Part shown: positions 1 to 8,086 of the stretch, piece after piece | How the letters are laid out: every line of letters begins with the position of its first letter | Numbering within the stretch: position 1 is the stretch's first letter | Source of the DNA: Chryseobacterium nakagawai | Lineage (GTDB): Bacteria > Bacteroidota > Bacteroidia > Flavobacteriales > Weeksellaceae | Direction: 5' to 3' | Length of the DNA: 64,000 nt | NCBI RefSeq assembly: GCF_900637665.1 | Contig: NZ_LR134386.1 | Coordinates: 3,526,501-3,590,500 of the forward strand | Position numbers and translations under genes: made by a program | The notes under the pieces: generated by a model | Seen by the model: the letters and a program-made list of their open reading frames with translations, nothing else | Databases searched by the model: none | Told to the model about the DNA's origin: nothing

Positions 1-470
1 GTACTTGCTTTGGATGTAGTTAGTGGGGTTCAAATTTGCCCAAAAAATCAGAGATTTGAATGATAAGAAGCTATTTATTATTTTAGTATCTACGGGGTAT
101 TTTGCGTTATCAGAACATATAGGAGGAACAATCAAAAGCAAAAAGATTATTGAAAACTAGGCCTAAATATGAAGGTTTGCAGCTTCTATAAAAAATGAAA
201 CTGTTACAGCTTCACTGATTGCCAAAAAGATTGGAAGTTATCCAAGGCAAAAACGGACTTGTTGTAGCATTATGGGAATTGGATAAAATTGAAAGAATCT
301 TATGCTCGACTGGAGAATGAGTACGGAACTTAGATGGAGAGTTACTTCGGAACTTAATAAGGGGGAAGCTAATAATGCCTCGGCAAGAGCTTTATAAGAA
401 TTACTTAAGCATCTTTCTCCATTAAGATGGTAAGCATATTCAATTTACCTTAGACTATGTCTGAGAAGAT
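1..470 (+). pseudogene. Decayed Tn3-family transposase (tnpA) C-terminal remnant
   Basis: No intact reading frame, but in-order fragments in shifting frames match the C-terminal part of Tn3-family transposases. They are GFKFAQKIRDLNDKKLF (from about 26), then GSYPRQ followed after a frameshift by LVVALWELDKIERIL (about 230-300), then STELRWRVTSELNKGEANNA (from 320), then ELLKHLSPLRW followed after a +1 shift by KHIQFTLDYV (about 400-461). Family counterparts are the GFxFxPRIRDL, SYPRQN..LxxALxExGxxERT, LRRRVxxxLNKGEARNALARA and HLSPLGWEHINLTGDY blocks. The stretch between ARAL and HLSPL (normally about 60 residues) is deleted. Stops, frameshifts and the deletion show long inactivity. The gene runs into the left edge, so the rest of the transposon may lie outside the window. 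Confidence 0.85.
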
Positions 471-566
471 CGTAATAAGCTTAAAAAAAGAGAAGTTTAG
501 ATTGTTAAGAAAAGTTTTAATCATTTAGTCAATCTATTTAAATTGCAAATATTAATAGATCTTATC

Positions 567-604
567 ATTAACGTACGAAATTTTACTTTTTCGTAGACTG
601 CCTC
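567..604. repeat. Probable 38-bp terminal inverted repeat of the Tn3-family element
   Basis: Just downstream of the tnpA remnant lies a 38-bp stretch that starts ATTAACGT and ends GACTGCCTC. Read on the minus strand it begins GAGGCAGTC and ends ACGTTAAT. That is close to the Tn3-family plan of a 38-bp repeat starting GGGG and ending near GTTAAG, placed directly after tnpA. The second copy would be left of the window. The outer base pattern has drifted (CCTC instead of CCCC). The following TTACT (605-609) would be the 5-bp target duplication, but this cannot be tested here. Confidence 0.6.
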
Positions 605-665
605 TTACTATAGATATCCGTTTTTTGAATGTCAAAAATCAATAAGAATTTAGTCTAAGTATTAT

Positions 666-733
666 TTTTGTCATTCTGAAAGAATTTAAACACACTGAAA
701 TAAAACCGTTTAGACTCCTACGGAATGACAAAA
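666..733. repeat. Imperfect inverted repeat, intergenic palindromic element
   Basis: The arms TTTGTCATTCTGAAAGAAT and ACTCCTACGGAATGACAAAA face each other around a short centre that contains AAAACCGTTTAGA. This GTCATTCYGWAGGAAT-type palindrome resembles dispersed intergenic repeats I associate with Chryseobacterium-like genomes. A single copy is visible here, so the family assignment is inference. Confidence 0.5.
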
Positions 734-760
734 GAGTGCTGATTTTGAGTATTCTGACTG

Positions 761-785
761 AAAACGGACATTTAATTCCGTTTTT
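761..785 (-). terminator. Hairpin downstream of the bestrophin gene
   Basis: AAAACGGA and TCCGTTTT form a perfect 8-bp stem around an 8-nt loop. It lies about 30 bp past the stop of the minus-strand gene at 814-1716. The run of T after the stem is short, so it may be a weak terminator. Confidence 0.5.
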
Positions 786-813
786 AATCTAAAATAAACT
801 TAATTGAAAAAAT

Positions 814-1716
814 TTATAAAAGTTTATTTTTTACTTCGTTACAATTTTGTTCAATCGTAATACAGATTTCATTAATTGTTACAGATGTTTTATTTTCAGA
901 AAATGGTTCTCCGAATAAATTTGCCAATTTATTGATGGTTAAAAAAGAAGAACTAATGATAACCATAATTGGAATTGCTAATAACTCAAAACGGCTTTCT
1001 TCTCCGCCCAAATCGATATCGCCAATAAATAATGGAATAAGAATGACGTAGAAACTCACAATAATTTTTGTAAAAGCACTGTAAATCATTAAAAAAGGAG
1101 TATTCTTTATTCTTTCTGCTTTACCTTGAATGTCGTAGAAACGATTAATATGCTGCATTAAGTCATTTTTTTCAAAATTAGCTTTTGATGCAAAATCTGT
1201 TTCAAAGCTTTCTGCGAGTGCTAATAAAATTTCATTTGAAATTTTATTGCTGCTATTTACTTTAAAGCGTTTTAATAGTTGTGTTTCTTCTTCATTAAAT
1301 TTTGGCTTAAAGTTGTTATGCATTTCATTTTTAAGCTGGCGAATGTATAAAATACTCAACTCTATTAATTTTTGAGCTTCTATTTTTACATCTGATTCCC
1401 CAGATCCCTTGAAATTCTCTTTATTTCCATAGTAAGCATATATTTTTGTTACAAAACTTCTTGTATTGTTTGTAAGTTCACCAAATATTTTTCTTGCTTC
1501 CCACCATCTGTCGTAGGCAGAATTCATTCTAAAACCCAAGAAAAATGCAACCGCAAGTCCAAATACAGAACCGATTTGTCCTGATATTTTATAAATATGA
1601 TCACCAAAATATTCTTCAAGTCCAAGTACCAATATTGTATAAATTGTAGTGATTACAATAAACGGAGATGAAATTTTCAGCAATTGCAATAAACCTTGCT
1701 TTTCAGTTTTTATCAT
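814..1716 (-). CDS. Bestrophin-family (RFP-TM) anion channel
   Basis: Inner-membrane protein of 300 aa, the usual size of bacterial bestrophin homologues, which form pentameric anion- or cation-conducting channels. N-terminal hydrophobic segments lie at about residues 15-35 and 48-62. They are followed by the family signature GFRMNSAYDRWWEARKIFG (61-79), in which the RW/W-E-AR residues are the recognisable core. Further hydrophobic segments at about 210-260 match the second membrane pair. It lies 40 bp downstream of the VIT-type transporter on the same strand, so the two may be co-transcribed. Ion selectivity cannot be read from sequence. Confidence 0.9.
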   Translation of the reverse strand: MIKTEKQGLLQLLKISSPFIVITTIYTILVLGLEEYFGDHIYKISGQIGSVFGLAVAFFLGFRMNSAYDRWWEARKIFGELTNNTRSFVTKIYAYYGNKENFKGSGESDVKIEAQKLIELSILYIRQLKNEMHNNFKPKFNEEETQLLKRFKVNSSNKISNEILLALAESFETDFASKANFEKNDLMQHINRFYDIQGKAERIKNTPFLMIYSAFTKIIVSFYVILIPLFIGDIDLGGEESRFELLAIPIMVIISSSFLTINKLANLFGEPFSENKTSVTINEICITIEQNCNEVKNKLL

Positions 1717-1756
1717 TCTTTAATCTTGTTAATTAAACTTGACTATTAATTTTTAA

Positions 1757-2458
1757 TTATACTTTAACACCAAAGATATAACCCACTAAAGCTGATAAAA
1801 CCATTGCAATAGTTCCCCAAATGGTAATTCTTAAAATAGCTTTTGGAATATTAGAACCACCTGTTTTTGCTGCCATTGTCCCTAAAATAACAAGGAAAAT
1901 TATGGTAGAACCATAAAGCCAATATTCCATTCCCTTTACAGGAGCAAAAAGTATGATCAAAAGCGGCAAAACACCGCCCACTGTAAAAGCTGCACCCGAT
2001 GCTAACGCAGCCTGAATAGGATTTGCCTGGCTGATTTCATTAATGCCCAATTCATCTCTAATGTGTGCTGCTAATGCATCTTTTTCTGTAAGTTCTATTG
2101 CTACTTGCAATGCGGTTTCTTTTTTAAGACCTCGCTTTTCATAAATTTGAGCCAATATTTGCAATTCTTGTTCGGGCATTTCTTTTAGCTCTATAATTTC
2201 TCTTTCAATATCAGCTTTTTCTGTGTCGGTTTGTGAACTTACCGAAACGTATTCTCCTGCTGCCATAGACAAAGCTCCTGCAACTAAACCGGCAATTGTG
2301 GCTAAAAGGATTGGCTCTCTTGTGGAACTTGCTGCTGCAACACCTATTGCAAGGCTGGAAATGGAGATTATTCCGTCATTTGCTCCCAAAACAGCTGCTC
2401 GCAGCCAATTGCTTCGGTGAATGTAATGATTATCTAAATAGTTGTCGATTGTTATCAT
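1757..2458 (-). CDS. VIT1/CCC1-family Fe(II)/Mn(II) transporter
   Basis: Membrane transporter of 233 aa. The VIT1/CCC1 family moves Fe(II) or Mn(II) out of the cytoplasm. Visible signatures are GANDGI (25-30) in the first membrane helix and GALSMAAGEYVSVSSQ (61-76) in the second, followed by the acidic cytoplasmic metal-binding region (E80-E120, many Glu/Asp) and three C-terminal hydrophobic helices. No ferritin-like N-terminal fusion is present. Neighbours include a diiron rubrerythrin and a two-component system, which fits metal or oxidative-stress handling. The shared operator found at the rubrerythrin and regulator promoters was not seen upstream of this gene. Confidence 0.9.
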   Translation of the reverse strand: MITIDNYLDNHYIHRSNWLRAAVLGANDGIISISSLAIGVAAASSTREPILLATIAGLVAGALSMAAGEYVSVSSQTDTEKADIEREIIELKEMPEQELQILAQIYEKRGLKKETALQVAIELTEKDALAAHIRDELGINEISQANPIQAALASGAAFTVGGVLPLLIILFAPVKGMEYWLYGSTIIFLVILGTMAAKTGGSNIPKAILRITIWGTIAMVLSALVGYIFGVKV

Positions 2459-2544
2459 TTTTTGAGTTTTTCGGATTGTTGTGATTGGTAAATATAATTA
2501 CAAAATAAAGAGTGGAGATAATGTTGATCAATTTTAATAAAAAA

Positions 2545-2570
2545 AGAACGATTCTTTTTGAATCGCTCTG
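2545..2570 (-). terminator. Rho-independent terminator of the rubrerythrin operon
   Basis: CGATTC-TTTTT-GAATCG forms a perfect 6-bp stem (2549-2565), extended by partly paired flanks. On the minus strand it is followed by a run of seven T. It lies about 40 bp after the stop of the gene at 2609-3112, the last gene of the operon. Confidence 0.75.
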
Positions 2571-2608
2571 ATATTTAAATAGATTTCCTTGCGATAAATA
2601 ATGTATTT

Positions 2609-3112
2609 TTAGTCATCATCTTGTTTTTCACCTTGTTCATTGTTCTTTTCATTACCGTTTTGAATAGTGGTGCTTGATGAAATTTCGGTATGTCTTATTT
2701 GACCTCCAAGATAGCCAGTTCGAGCCACTAAAGCAAAACTGATTATTGCTAAAAAAAGAGTTACCAATGTTAATGATTTTGCCAACGAATTTTTAATAAA
2801 TTCAAGATATATTGTAATGAGCGATGCAACTCCTACAGAGATAAATGCTGTAAGTGCATACGCTGCAAAATCAGCGTGCTGTTCTATTATATTTTCTGAA
2901 ACACCCCGTATATTTTCTACCGTTTCTTCTGCACCTTCTCCTGTTATGTAGGCAATGACAGCCCCTAAAGCAGAAATAATAAAGATATAATGTGCTGCCG
3001 TTTTCGTTGTATTGCTTTTTTTCCAGATACCATATCCTAAAACTAAAGTTCCCAAAAGCGAACCAAATATAGGCAGATGAGTAATGAGCAAATGTATGTG
3101 TGCTTGATCCAT
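2609..3112 (-). CDS. DUF2231-like four-helix membrane protein
   Basis: Protein of 167 aa with about four membrane helices and a short charged, Asn/Glu-rich tail. The N-terminus has an HIHLLITHLPIFGSLLG motif, whose histidines lie at the membrane face. The helix pattern and His positions match the protein at 6331-6810 in the same cluster, so the two are paralogues flanking the lipoprotein and regulator genes. Similar proteins are annotated as DUF2231-like. A role in haem, quinone or metal redox is possible but not shown. It follows the rubrerythrin gene by 12 bp, so it is probably its operon partner. Confidence 0.7.
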   Translation of the reverse strand: MDQAHIHLLITHLPIFGSLLGTLVLGYGIWKKSNTTKTAAHYIFIISALGAVIAYITGEGAEETVENIRGVSENIIEQHADFAAYALTAFISVGVASLITIYLEFIKNSLAKSLTLVTLFLAIISFALVARTGYLGGQIRHTEISSSTTIQNGNEKNNEQGEKQDDD

Positions 3113-3124
3113 TATTTCTACGTT

Positions 3125-3889
3125 TTAAAGTGAATTGATTTTAATAAATTTCTCGCCACTTGTCATAGAAATTCCGCAGCGTTTTGGTGCTGTTGTTTCA
3201 TACGTATTACCACAAGTAGGGCAAACAAAATAAGTAGAAGCCAAAGTGTTTGTTTTATTGCCGTTTAGTGCAGCCAATGCAAGTACATAAAATTCTTTAT
3301 GTTTTTTCTCGGTTTTATAAGCATAATTCAAGCTCATTAAAGCCAATTGATTTCCCGCTGCATTTGCTTCTTTAAGAAATGTGGGGTACATCGTCGCTGC
3401 TTCATAAGCTTCTCCTTTTATGGCAAATTCTAAGTTTTCTTTGGTAGATTGTACCTTTACGTCAATAGTTGGTGTTTTTACTACAACTCCCATCTCTTCT
3501 AATACCGCTTTGTGATTGTTAGCGTGTATTTTTTCAGCCAAAGATGCTGCTTTGAATAGTAATGCAATTTCTTTAAATCCTTCTTCTTCCGCTTTTTTAG
3601 AAAAAGCAGCATATCGAGCGGTTGCATTTGATTCACCATTAAATGCTTCTTGCATATTGGCGACTGTTTTTACCTTTGCCCGTTCTACAGAAATTGCTTT
3701 TTGCTCTGAGGATTCTTTATTTGTGGTACCTGCTTCAGCTGGAGGTTTCATTTCGTTGCTATTCTCATTTGATTTTTTACAAGAATTCAAAAAAAGAGAG
3801 GCAACTAGAACAAGACTTGCTAGGATAGCAAATTTATTATTTATAATAATAGATCTACCTTTTTGAGTTTTAAAAATAATAGTTTTCAT
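3125..3889 (-). CDS. Rubrerythrin-family lipoprotein with atypical rubredoxin-like tail
   Basis: Envelope lipoprotein of 254 aa. A lipobox LNSC puts the lipidated cysteine at residue 37. A ferritin-like diiron four-helix domain follows, with AFNGESNATARYAAF (82-96), AEKIHANNH (118-126) and GEAYEAATMYPTFLKEA (159-175), which carry the Glu/His ligands expected in rubrerythrins (peroxide reduction). The C-terminus starts as a rubredoxin-like knuckle (CPTC, 223-226) but continues APKRCGIS: only C238 remains where a CPxC pair is usual. A normal FeCys4 site therefore looks impossible. Export to the envelope is also unusual, since most rubrerythrins are cytosolic. It sits between a small lipoprotein gene and a DUF2231-like gene in one operon. 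Confidence 0.85.
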   Translation of the reverse strand: MKTIIFKTQKGRSIIINNKFAILASLVLVASLFLNSCKKSNENSNEMKPPAEAGTTNKESSEQKAISVERAKVKTVANMQEAFNGESNATARYAAFSKKAEEEGFKEIALLFKAASLAEKIHANNHKAVLEEMGVVVKTPTIDVKVQSTKENLEFAIKGEAYEAATMYPTFLKEANAAGNQLALMSLNYAYKTEKKHKEFYVLALAALNGNKTNTLASTYFVCPTCGNTYETTAPKRCGISMTSGEKFIKINSL

Positions 3890-3910
3890 ATTTTTTTATC
3901 ATTGATCAGT

Positions 3911-4174
3911 TTACTTGTTCTCATTTTTTTCGTTAGCTTCATTTTTTTCACCTGCTTCACTATTTTCTTTTCTTTCGCTGACTTCGCCGGTTTCTTTTTT
4001 TTCGTAAGTTTCGTTCCCTTCTTTTTCAGAAGTTGCAGCTCTTGTATTTTGGAAATGTTTAGTGGTATCTACTTTTGTACTAGATGCTTCTGACTCTAAT
4101 TTTTCATTTTTTTTACAAGAAAAAAAACTTAATGTTACAAGAAGTAATGCAAGGGTGATTGTTTGCGCTTTCAT
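3911..4174 (-). CDS. Small Glu/Lys/Asn-rich lipoprotein
   Basis: Protein of 87 aa with a signal peptide and lipobox FFSC (C20). It is then almost entirely E, K, N, T and S with no hydrophobic core, so probably disordered. No family is recognised. It is the first gene downstream of the operator-bearing promoter at 4206-4251 and is followed after 21 bp by the rubrerythrin gene. It probably lies in the envelope. The function is unknown. Confidence 0.7.
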   Translation of the reverse strand: MKAQTITLALLLVTLSFFSCKKNEKLESEASSTKVDTTKHFQNTRAATSEKEGNETYEKKETGEVSERKENSEAGEKNEANEKNENK

Positions 4175-4205
4175 AATTTAATTGATTTTAAGATTATTTA
4201 TAAAG

Positions 4206-4251
4206 CAAAGGTAACACTGGCTATCTTTTACTTTTCTAAGTGAATTCTTAA
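4206..4251 (-). promoter_or_regulatory. Promoter of the lipoprotein-rubrerythrin operon with OmpR-type direct repeat
   Basis: On the minus strand a -7 element TACCTTTG (4206-4213) fits the Bacteroidota TAnnTTTG consensus. Upstream (4230-4251) is TTAAGA-N5-CTTAGA followed by AAAGT, two half-sites 11 bp apart as expected for an OmpR/PhoB-family dimer. The same arrangement occurs before the regulator operon (6849-6870), with 17 of 22 bases identical and the same distance to TTTG. Confidence 0.65.
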
Positions 4252-4267
4252 AATCAACTAAAGTTTT

Positions 4268-5644
4268 TTAGGAAATAAATTGTAAACAGAATGAGGTGCC
4301 CTGATCTTTGACGCTGTTTACGGTAAGTATGATGTTTTGTACTTCACACAATCTTTTTACAATGGAAAGACCTATTCCGTTTCCAGGTATTTGAGAATTT
4401 CTGGAGTCATCAACTCTATAAAATCTATTGAATAGTAAGGGTAATTTATCCGCTTCTATTCCAATACCATCATCTTCTACGCACAAAATTTGATCAGAAG
4501 AATTATAGGAAATGTAAATATTCCCATCTGTTTTGTTGTATTTTACGGCATTAGAAATGAGGTTATCAAGAATCATTTCCAATAAAAGAATATCTGCAGA
4601 AACGATAGCTTCTTGCGGAAGATTATTATGGATATGTATGCTATTTTTTGTGAGGAGTGATTCGTTATTTTCGATGCTTTTTCCAATGGCTGTATGTAGA
4701 ATTACAGGTTCTTTATTCGCAATAAGAACGCTGGATTCTAAACGGGCAAGTTGCAACAATTGATTGTGTAATTGTGATAACCTATTGGTTTGATGCAGTA
4801 CTTCTTGCATTTTTACTTCATAGTGTTCGGCAGTTCGTGGCTTTCTTAGAAGTACTTCTATAATTCCTTTTATTGCAGCCAAAGGGGTTTGCATCTCGTG
4901 AGAAGCATCTGATGTAAATTGTTTTTGCTGGTAAAAACTATTTTCTAACCTGTTCAAAAGTTGATTTATGGTAGTTGCTAATTGGTGTATTTCATCTTGA
5001 TTTTCGGGTAATGGCAATCGGGAATTAATATTGGTATAATCAATTTGTGAAGCTGAATCAACCAATTGATGTATGGGTGCAATAGCTTTGGAAGCTACAA
5101 AAGACATAATAAAATATAAAATGGATAGAATAACACAATATGTTAAAATTAAAACTATCAATAAGTTATGTAAAACATTGTAGGATTCCTGCTGTGAAAC
5201 GCCAATTGTTAATTGTCCTATTATTTTATGATTATTATTAAATACAGGAAATTGACCTTGTCTTATTTTTTGATTATTAATAGTTTCGTTATAAAAGACC
5301 GTTGATTTATTTTTTGGATTAAAAAGAAAGTGACTGTCTTGTAAATTGATAGATTTGAAAATAGTGTTCCCTTTCAAATCCACTATTTGTATAAATGTAG
5401 GGTTTACTTCGATTTGACTGTGTTCTGCCTCTTCCCATTCTGGCATTTTATTCATGATGATTTGGTCATCGTCCCAATCTAAATTAGCAAAAATTTCGTT
5501 TTTTTCTGTAATAATATCCTCATCTAAATGCTTGTAAGAAGTATAATAAACTACACCATAAATAACGACAAAAGCAATCGCGGTCAAGACAGCAATTGCG
5601 ATCAAATTATAAGTCGCTATTCTTTTTTTGAAACTTAACCTCAT
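4268..5644 (-). CDS. OmpR-class sensor histidine kinase
   Basis: Inner-membrane kinase of 458 aa. TM1 is at about 11-34, an extracytoplasmic sensor at 35-158, TM2 at about 160-184, a HAMP linker, and HisKA with SHEMQTPL (phosphoacceptor H249). The HATPase_c domain has the N-box around LILDNLISNAVKYN, G1 EDDGIGIE and G2 GNGIGLSIVKRL. Its start overlaps the stop of the response-regulator gene by 4 bp (translational coupling). The sensor domain has no recognisable ligand fold. Neighbouring metal and peroxide genes suggest a metal or redox stimulus, which is inference. Confidence 0.93.
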   Translation of the reverse strand: MRLSFKKRIATYNLIAIAVLTAIAFVVIYGVVYYTSYKHLDEDIITEKNEIFANLDWDDDQIIMNKMPEWEEAEHSQIEVNPTFIQIVDLKGNTIFKSINLQDSHFLFNPKNKSTVFYNETINNQKIRQGQFPVFNNNHKIIGQLTIGVSQQESYNVLHNLLIVLILTYCVILSILYFIMSFVASKAIAPIHQLVDSASQIDYTNINSRLPLPENQDEIHQLATTINQLLNRLENSFYQQKQFTSDASHEMQTPLAAIKGIIEVLLRKPRTAEHYEVKMQEVLHQTNRLSQLHNQLLQLARLESSVLIANKEPVILHTAIGKSIENNESLLTKNSIHIHNNLPQEAIVSADILLLEMILDNLISNAVKYNKTDGNIYISYNSSDQILCVEDDGIGIEADKLPLLFNRFYRVDDSRNSQIPGNGIGLSIVKRLCEVQNIILTVNSVKDQGTSFCLQFIS

Positions 5645-6318
5645 TCGTTGTCATTAATTCTATATCCAACCCCTCTAATAGTTTGAATGATAGATTCTTT
5701 ACCATCAGTATCTAATTTTTTTCGTAATCCATTGATGAAAACATCGATAACTGCAGTGTCTTTATCAAAATGAATGTCCCATATTTTTTCCATAATCCTG
5801 GAGCGGCGGCATACTTTTCCCTTGTTACGCAGCAATAATTCTAATAACCCAAATTCTTTTTGGGTGAGTATAACTTCTTTTCCGTCTTTAGTTACTTGAT
5901 GTGCATCAATATCCATCGCAATATCTCGAAATGTAAATTGGGATTGTTCACCTGTACTATTTCGCATCAATACCCTTATTCTTGCAAGTAATTCTTCAAA
6001 AGCAAAAGGCTTTTTCAAATAATCATTAGCACCTGTTTCTAAACCAAAAACAGTATCATCTACAGTATCCTTTGCGGTCAAAAAAATAATGGGCACTCGC
6101 TTGTTTACTTTTCTAACATTCCTACAAATTTCTATTCCACTTATACCAGGAAGCATCCAATCTAGCAATAGAATATCATATTCATTTACCAAATCTAGGG
6201 CTAATTCTAAACCCACTCTTCCGTTATCAGCAACATCTACTGCAAAACCTTCTTCTTCTAGTCCTTCTTTTAAAAAGCCAGAGATTGAAGGTTCATCTTC
6301 CACTAGTAAAATTCTCAT
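5641..6318 (-). CDS. OmpR/PhoB-family response regulator
   Basis: DNA-binding regulator of 225 aa. The receiver domain has acidic residues E7/D8, phosphoacceptor D53 (LLDWMLPG), the conserved T in FLTAKD and K in KKPF. A C-terminal winged-helix domain ends with the usual RGVGYRI. Partner of the kinase encoded by the overlapping downstream gene. The 11-bp-spaced repeats before its own operon and before the rubrerythrin operon are the obvious candidate binding sites. Confidence 0.95.
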   Translation of the reverse strand: MRILLVEDEPSISGFLKEGLEEEGFAVDVADNGRVGLELALDLVNEYDILLLDWMLPGISGIEICRNVRKVNKRVPIIFLTAKDTVDDTVFGLETGANDYLKKPFAFEELLARIRVLMRNSTGEQSQFTFRDIAMDIDAHQVTKDGKEVILTQKEFGLLELLLRNKGKVCRRSRIMEKIWDIHFDKDTAVIDVFINGLRKKLDTDGKESIIQTIRGVGYRINDNE

Positions 6319-6330
6319 AATTTTAAATAA

Positions 6331-6810
6331 TTATTCTGGATTAGAATTGCTCTCATTTTCATTAAAATTAGGTAATGCCAGTTCTACGCCTGCACCGTGA
6401 TTGTAAACTAGCTGTCCTCCTAAATAAGCGGTACGACAAACAGATCCAATTAAAATGGCAAATACTAGAAAACGGATGAGTTTTATCCATTTGTTAGTAA
6501 ATCTGAATACATCAACAGCAGTATATAAAATAGCTGTGGTAATAGCAAGCCATAATGTTAAAAGTGCTGCTTCTGCGTGCATTTCAATTGCTTTGCCTAA
6601 TATGCCACTTTCCATACCTTCACCTGCAGAATCACCCGAAAAATAAGAAATTATTGTACCAAATGTACCCAAAATTAATAAGTAAAAGGCAGTATGCTTA
6701 AAAAATATTTTCTTAAATATAATACCAATTAAATCACTAAAAAAGCCAATAAGAAGTAATGCAATGGGAAAATGGATGACCATAGCATGTAAATGTGTTG
6801 AACTAATCAT
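6331..6810 (-). CDS. DUF2231-like four-helix membrane protein
   Basis: Protein of 159 aa with about four membrane helices. The first carries HLHAMVIHFPIALLLIG, the family's His-rich N-terminal motif, and the end has YLGGQLVYNHGAGVE, which resembles YLGGQIRH in the paralogue at 2609-3112. It is the first gene of the regulator operon (12 bp to the response regulator). Encoding one paralogue with the sensor and one with the rubrerythrin suggests that both belong to the same stress response. Biochemical role unknown. Confidence 0.7.
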   Translation of the reverse strand: MISSTHLHAMVIHFPIALLLIGFFSDLIGIIFKKIFFKHTAFYLLILGTFGTIISYFSGDSAGEGMESGILGKAIEMHAEAALLTLWLAITTAILYTAVDVFRFTNKWIKLIRFLVFAILIGSVCRTAYLGGQLVYNHGAGVELALPNFNENESNSNPE

Positions 6811-6824
6811 AATATACTTTTGAA

Positions 6825-6870
6825 CAAAGATTATAAAAGTAGTATTTGAATTTTCTTAGCGTACTCTTAA
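6825..6870 (-). promoter_or_regulatory. Promoter of the two-component operon with matching direct repeat
   Basis: On the minus strand TTAAGA-N5-CTAAGA followed by AAATT (6849-6870) lies 24 bp from a TTTG (-7 region TAATCTTTG, 6825-6833), the same distance as at 4206-4251. The -7 element has one extra base relative to TAnnTTTG, so it may depend on activation. Autoregulation by the response regulator is inferred. Confidence 0.6.
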
Positions 6871-7048
6871 GTTTTTCTAAAGATATTTTAGTACAGATAA
6901 AATAGCAGTGAGATGTTTTTTGTTTCGTTGGTCCATTGGTTGAAGTCCTGGCACTTACACTGTTTGTGAAAGTAAGTCTATGGCTTAAGAAAAAATACTA
7001 TGGTAAGACTAATTTAACTGAGCTTTTAAAGACATAAGGGGAATTTGC

Positions 7049-7675
7049 CTAAACAAACTCCCCAATGTCGAAACCCTCTGCATTATCTTGACGCTTCTTG
7101 ACAGAAATGTCCTCAACTTTATTCGAAATACTCTGGCTAAGCAAAGCGACAATTCGCTTTGATGCATCACCCAATGAATTTTCTAAAAGATCAAAAAGCT
7201 CGGTTTCCTGAATTTTTTGAATGATGTTGACCGCTTGCTTTTCTAAGTCAGTCTCCAGCACCTCTTGCTGAAGCAACTGTCCCGCAGTACTCAATTCCTG
7301 AAAGGTAACCCCTGTAGCAAACCCGCTTTCTATTTTAGAATCATCCTGGTACTGCCAGTCTTCTTCCTCGTATTCCCAATCATTATTTTTGACCAGTATC
7401 TCGTCAAGTTCTTTCTTTGAAGCCGTATTTTCAAATACCTCCTCCTTGGTTTCTGAATCAAAATTATTTACATTAATGACACTAGATTCGCCTTGTCCTT
7501 GATCAGCATCAGATGGCTGTAACTTTCTTTCTTCTATCTTTGTTTTTCCCATAATAGAGGGCACAGTTAGGTGAGCTTCGGCACTTTTTTCCTTTGGATG
7601 CTGATTTGTAAATTTCCTATCACAAAGTAGTAGGATGATAACTAATAATAGCCCTATGATGATTAATTGTTCCAT
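7049..7675 (-). CDS. Single-pass membrane protein of the conjugative-element tra operon (TraD-position)
   Basis: Protein of 208 aa with one N-terminal membrane helix (about 3-18), a long acidic, probably disordered cytoplasmic stretch and a C-terminal helical region (QKIQETELFDLLENSLG). It follows the DUF3408 gene by 11 bp and is the last gene in the ParA operon, the place of TraC/TraD-type proteins in Bacteroidota conjugative transposons. Sequence alone gives no function. The expected traE-like gene does not follow. Confidence 0.6.
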   Translation of the reverse strand: MEQLIIIGLLLVIILLLCDRKFTNQHPKEKSAEAHLTVPSIMGKTKIEERKLQPSDADQGQGESSVINVNNFDSETKEEVFENTASKKELDEILVKNNDWEYEEEDWQYQDDSKIESGFATGVTFQELSTAGQLLQQEVLETDLEKQAVNIIQKIQETELFDLLENSLGDASKRIVALLSQSISNKVEDISVKKRQDNAEGFDIGEFV

Positions 7676-7686
7676 AAGATGATAGA

Positions 7687-8082
7687 TTAAAAGATTGGAC
7701 GGTATTTGTTGTTGAAATCATCAGTGATCTCTTTTTCAAACGTTTCAAAATGGTACGCCAAAATATTATCGAGATAAGCATATAAAGGGATCTGATCTTC
7801 GGCAATGATCTGGATGATCCGTGAAAGTCTTTCATGATATTCAGGTCGAATATAAATACTTTTATCACCACGCTTGGTCATCGTGTGATGCGTGAGAAAC
7901 TGCTCAGCGTAGGTGATTTCAAGACTTTTTTTGCTTTTTATTTTTTGCTTCGTCGCCGGCTTCTCCTTTAAGGAATCAAGTTCCTGGCTCTGCGATTCAT
8001 TCTTTGTGTTGCCCGCCATGATGGACATCAGATATTGTTCATCGATATTGTTGTCTTCATTGTTCTTTTTATCACTGTCCAT
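7687..8082 (-). CDS. DUF3408 (TraB-type) conjugative-element protein
   Basis: Protein of 131 aa. The N-terminal half is polar, and the C-terminal half has the DUF3408 pattern with TKRGDKSIYIRPEYHERL and a terminal IPLYAYLDNILAYHFETF helix. This resembles a ribbon-helix-helix-like DNA-binding tail. In Bacteroidota conjugative transposons the gene sits directly behind the ParA-type traA, as it does here (4-bp gap). Probably a DNA-binding partner of the ParA protein in element maintenance or transfer. Confidence 0.8.
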   Translation of the reverse strand: MDSDKKNNEDNNIDEQYLMSIMAGNTKNESQSQELDSLKEKPATKQKIKSKKSLEITYAEQFLTHHTMTKRGDKSIYIRPEYHERLSRIIQIIAEDQIPLYAYLDNILAYHFETFEKEITDDFNNKYRPIF

Positions 8083-8086
8083 CTTT

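Noticed and set aside
2223..2420. Plus-strand open frame over the VIT-type gene
   Set aside because: It is antisense to a well-supported transporter gene, has no start context and no recognisable protein.
3863..4093. Plus-strand Phe-rich frame
   Set aside because: It is the shadow of the E/K-rich lipoprotein on the opposite strand: GAA/AAA codons read as TTC/TTT.
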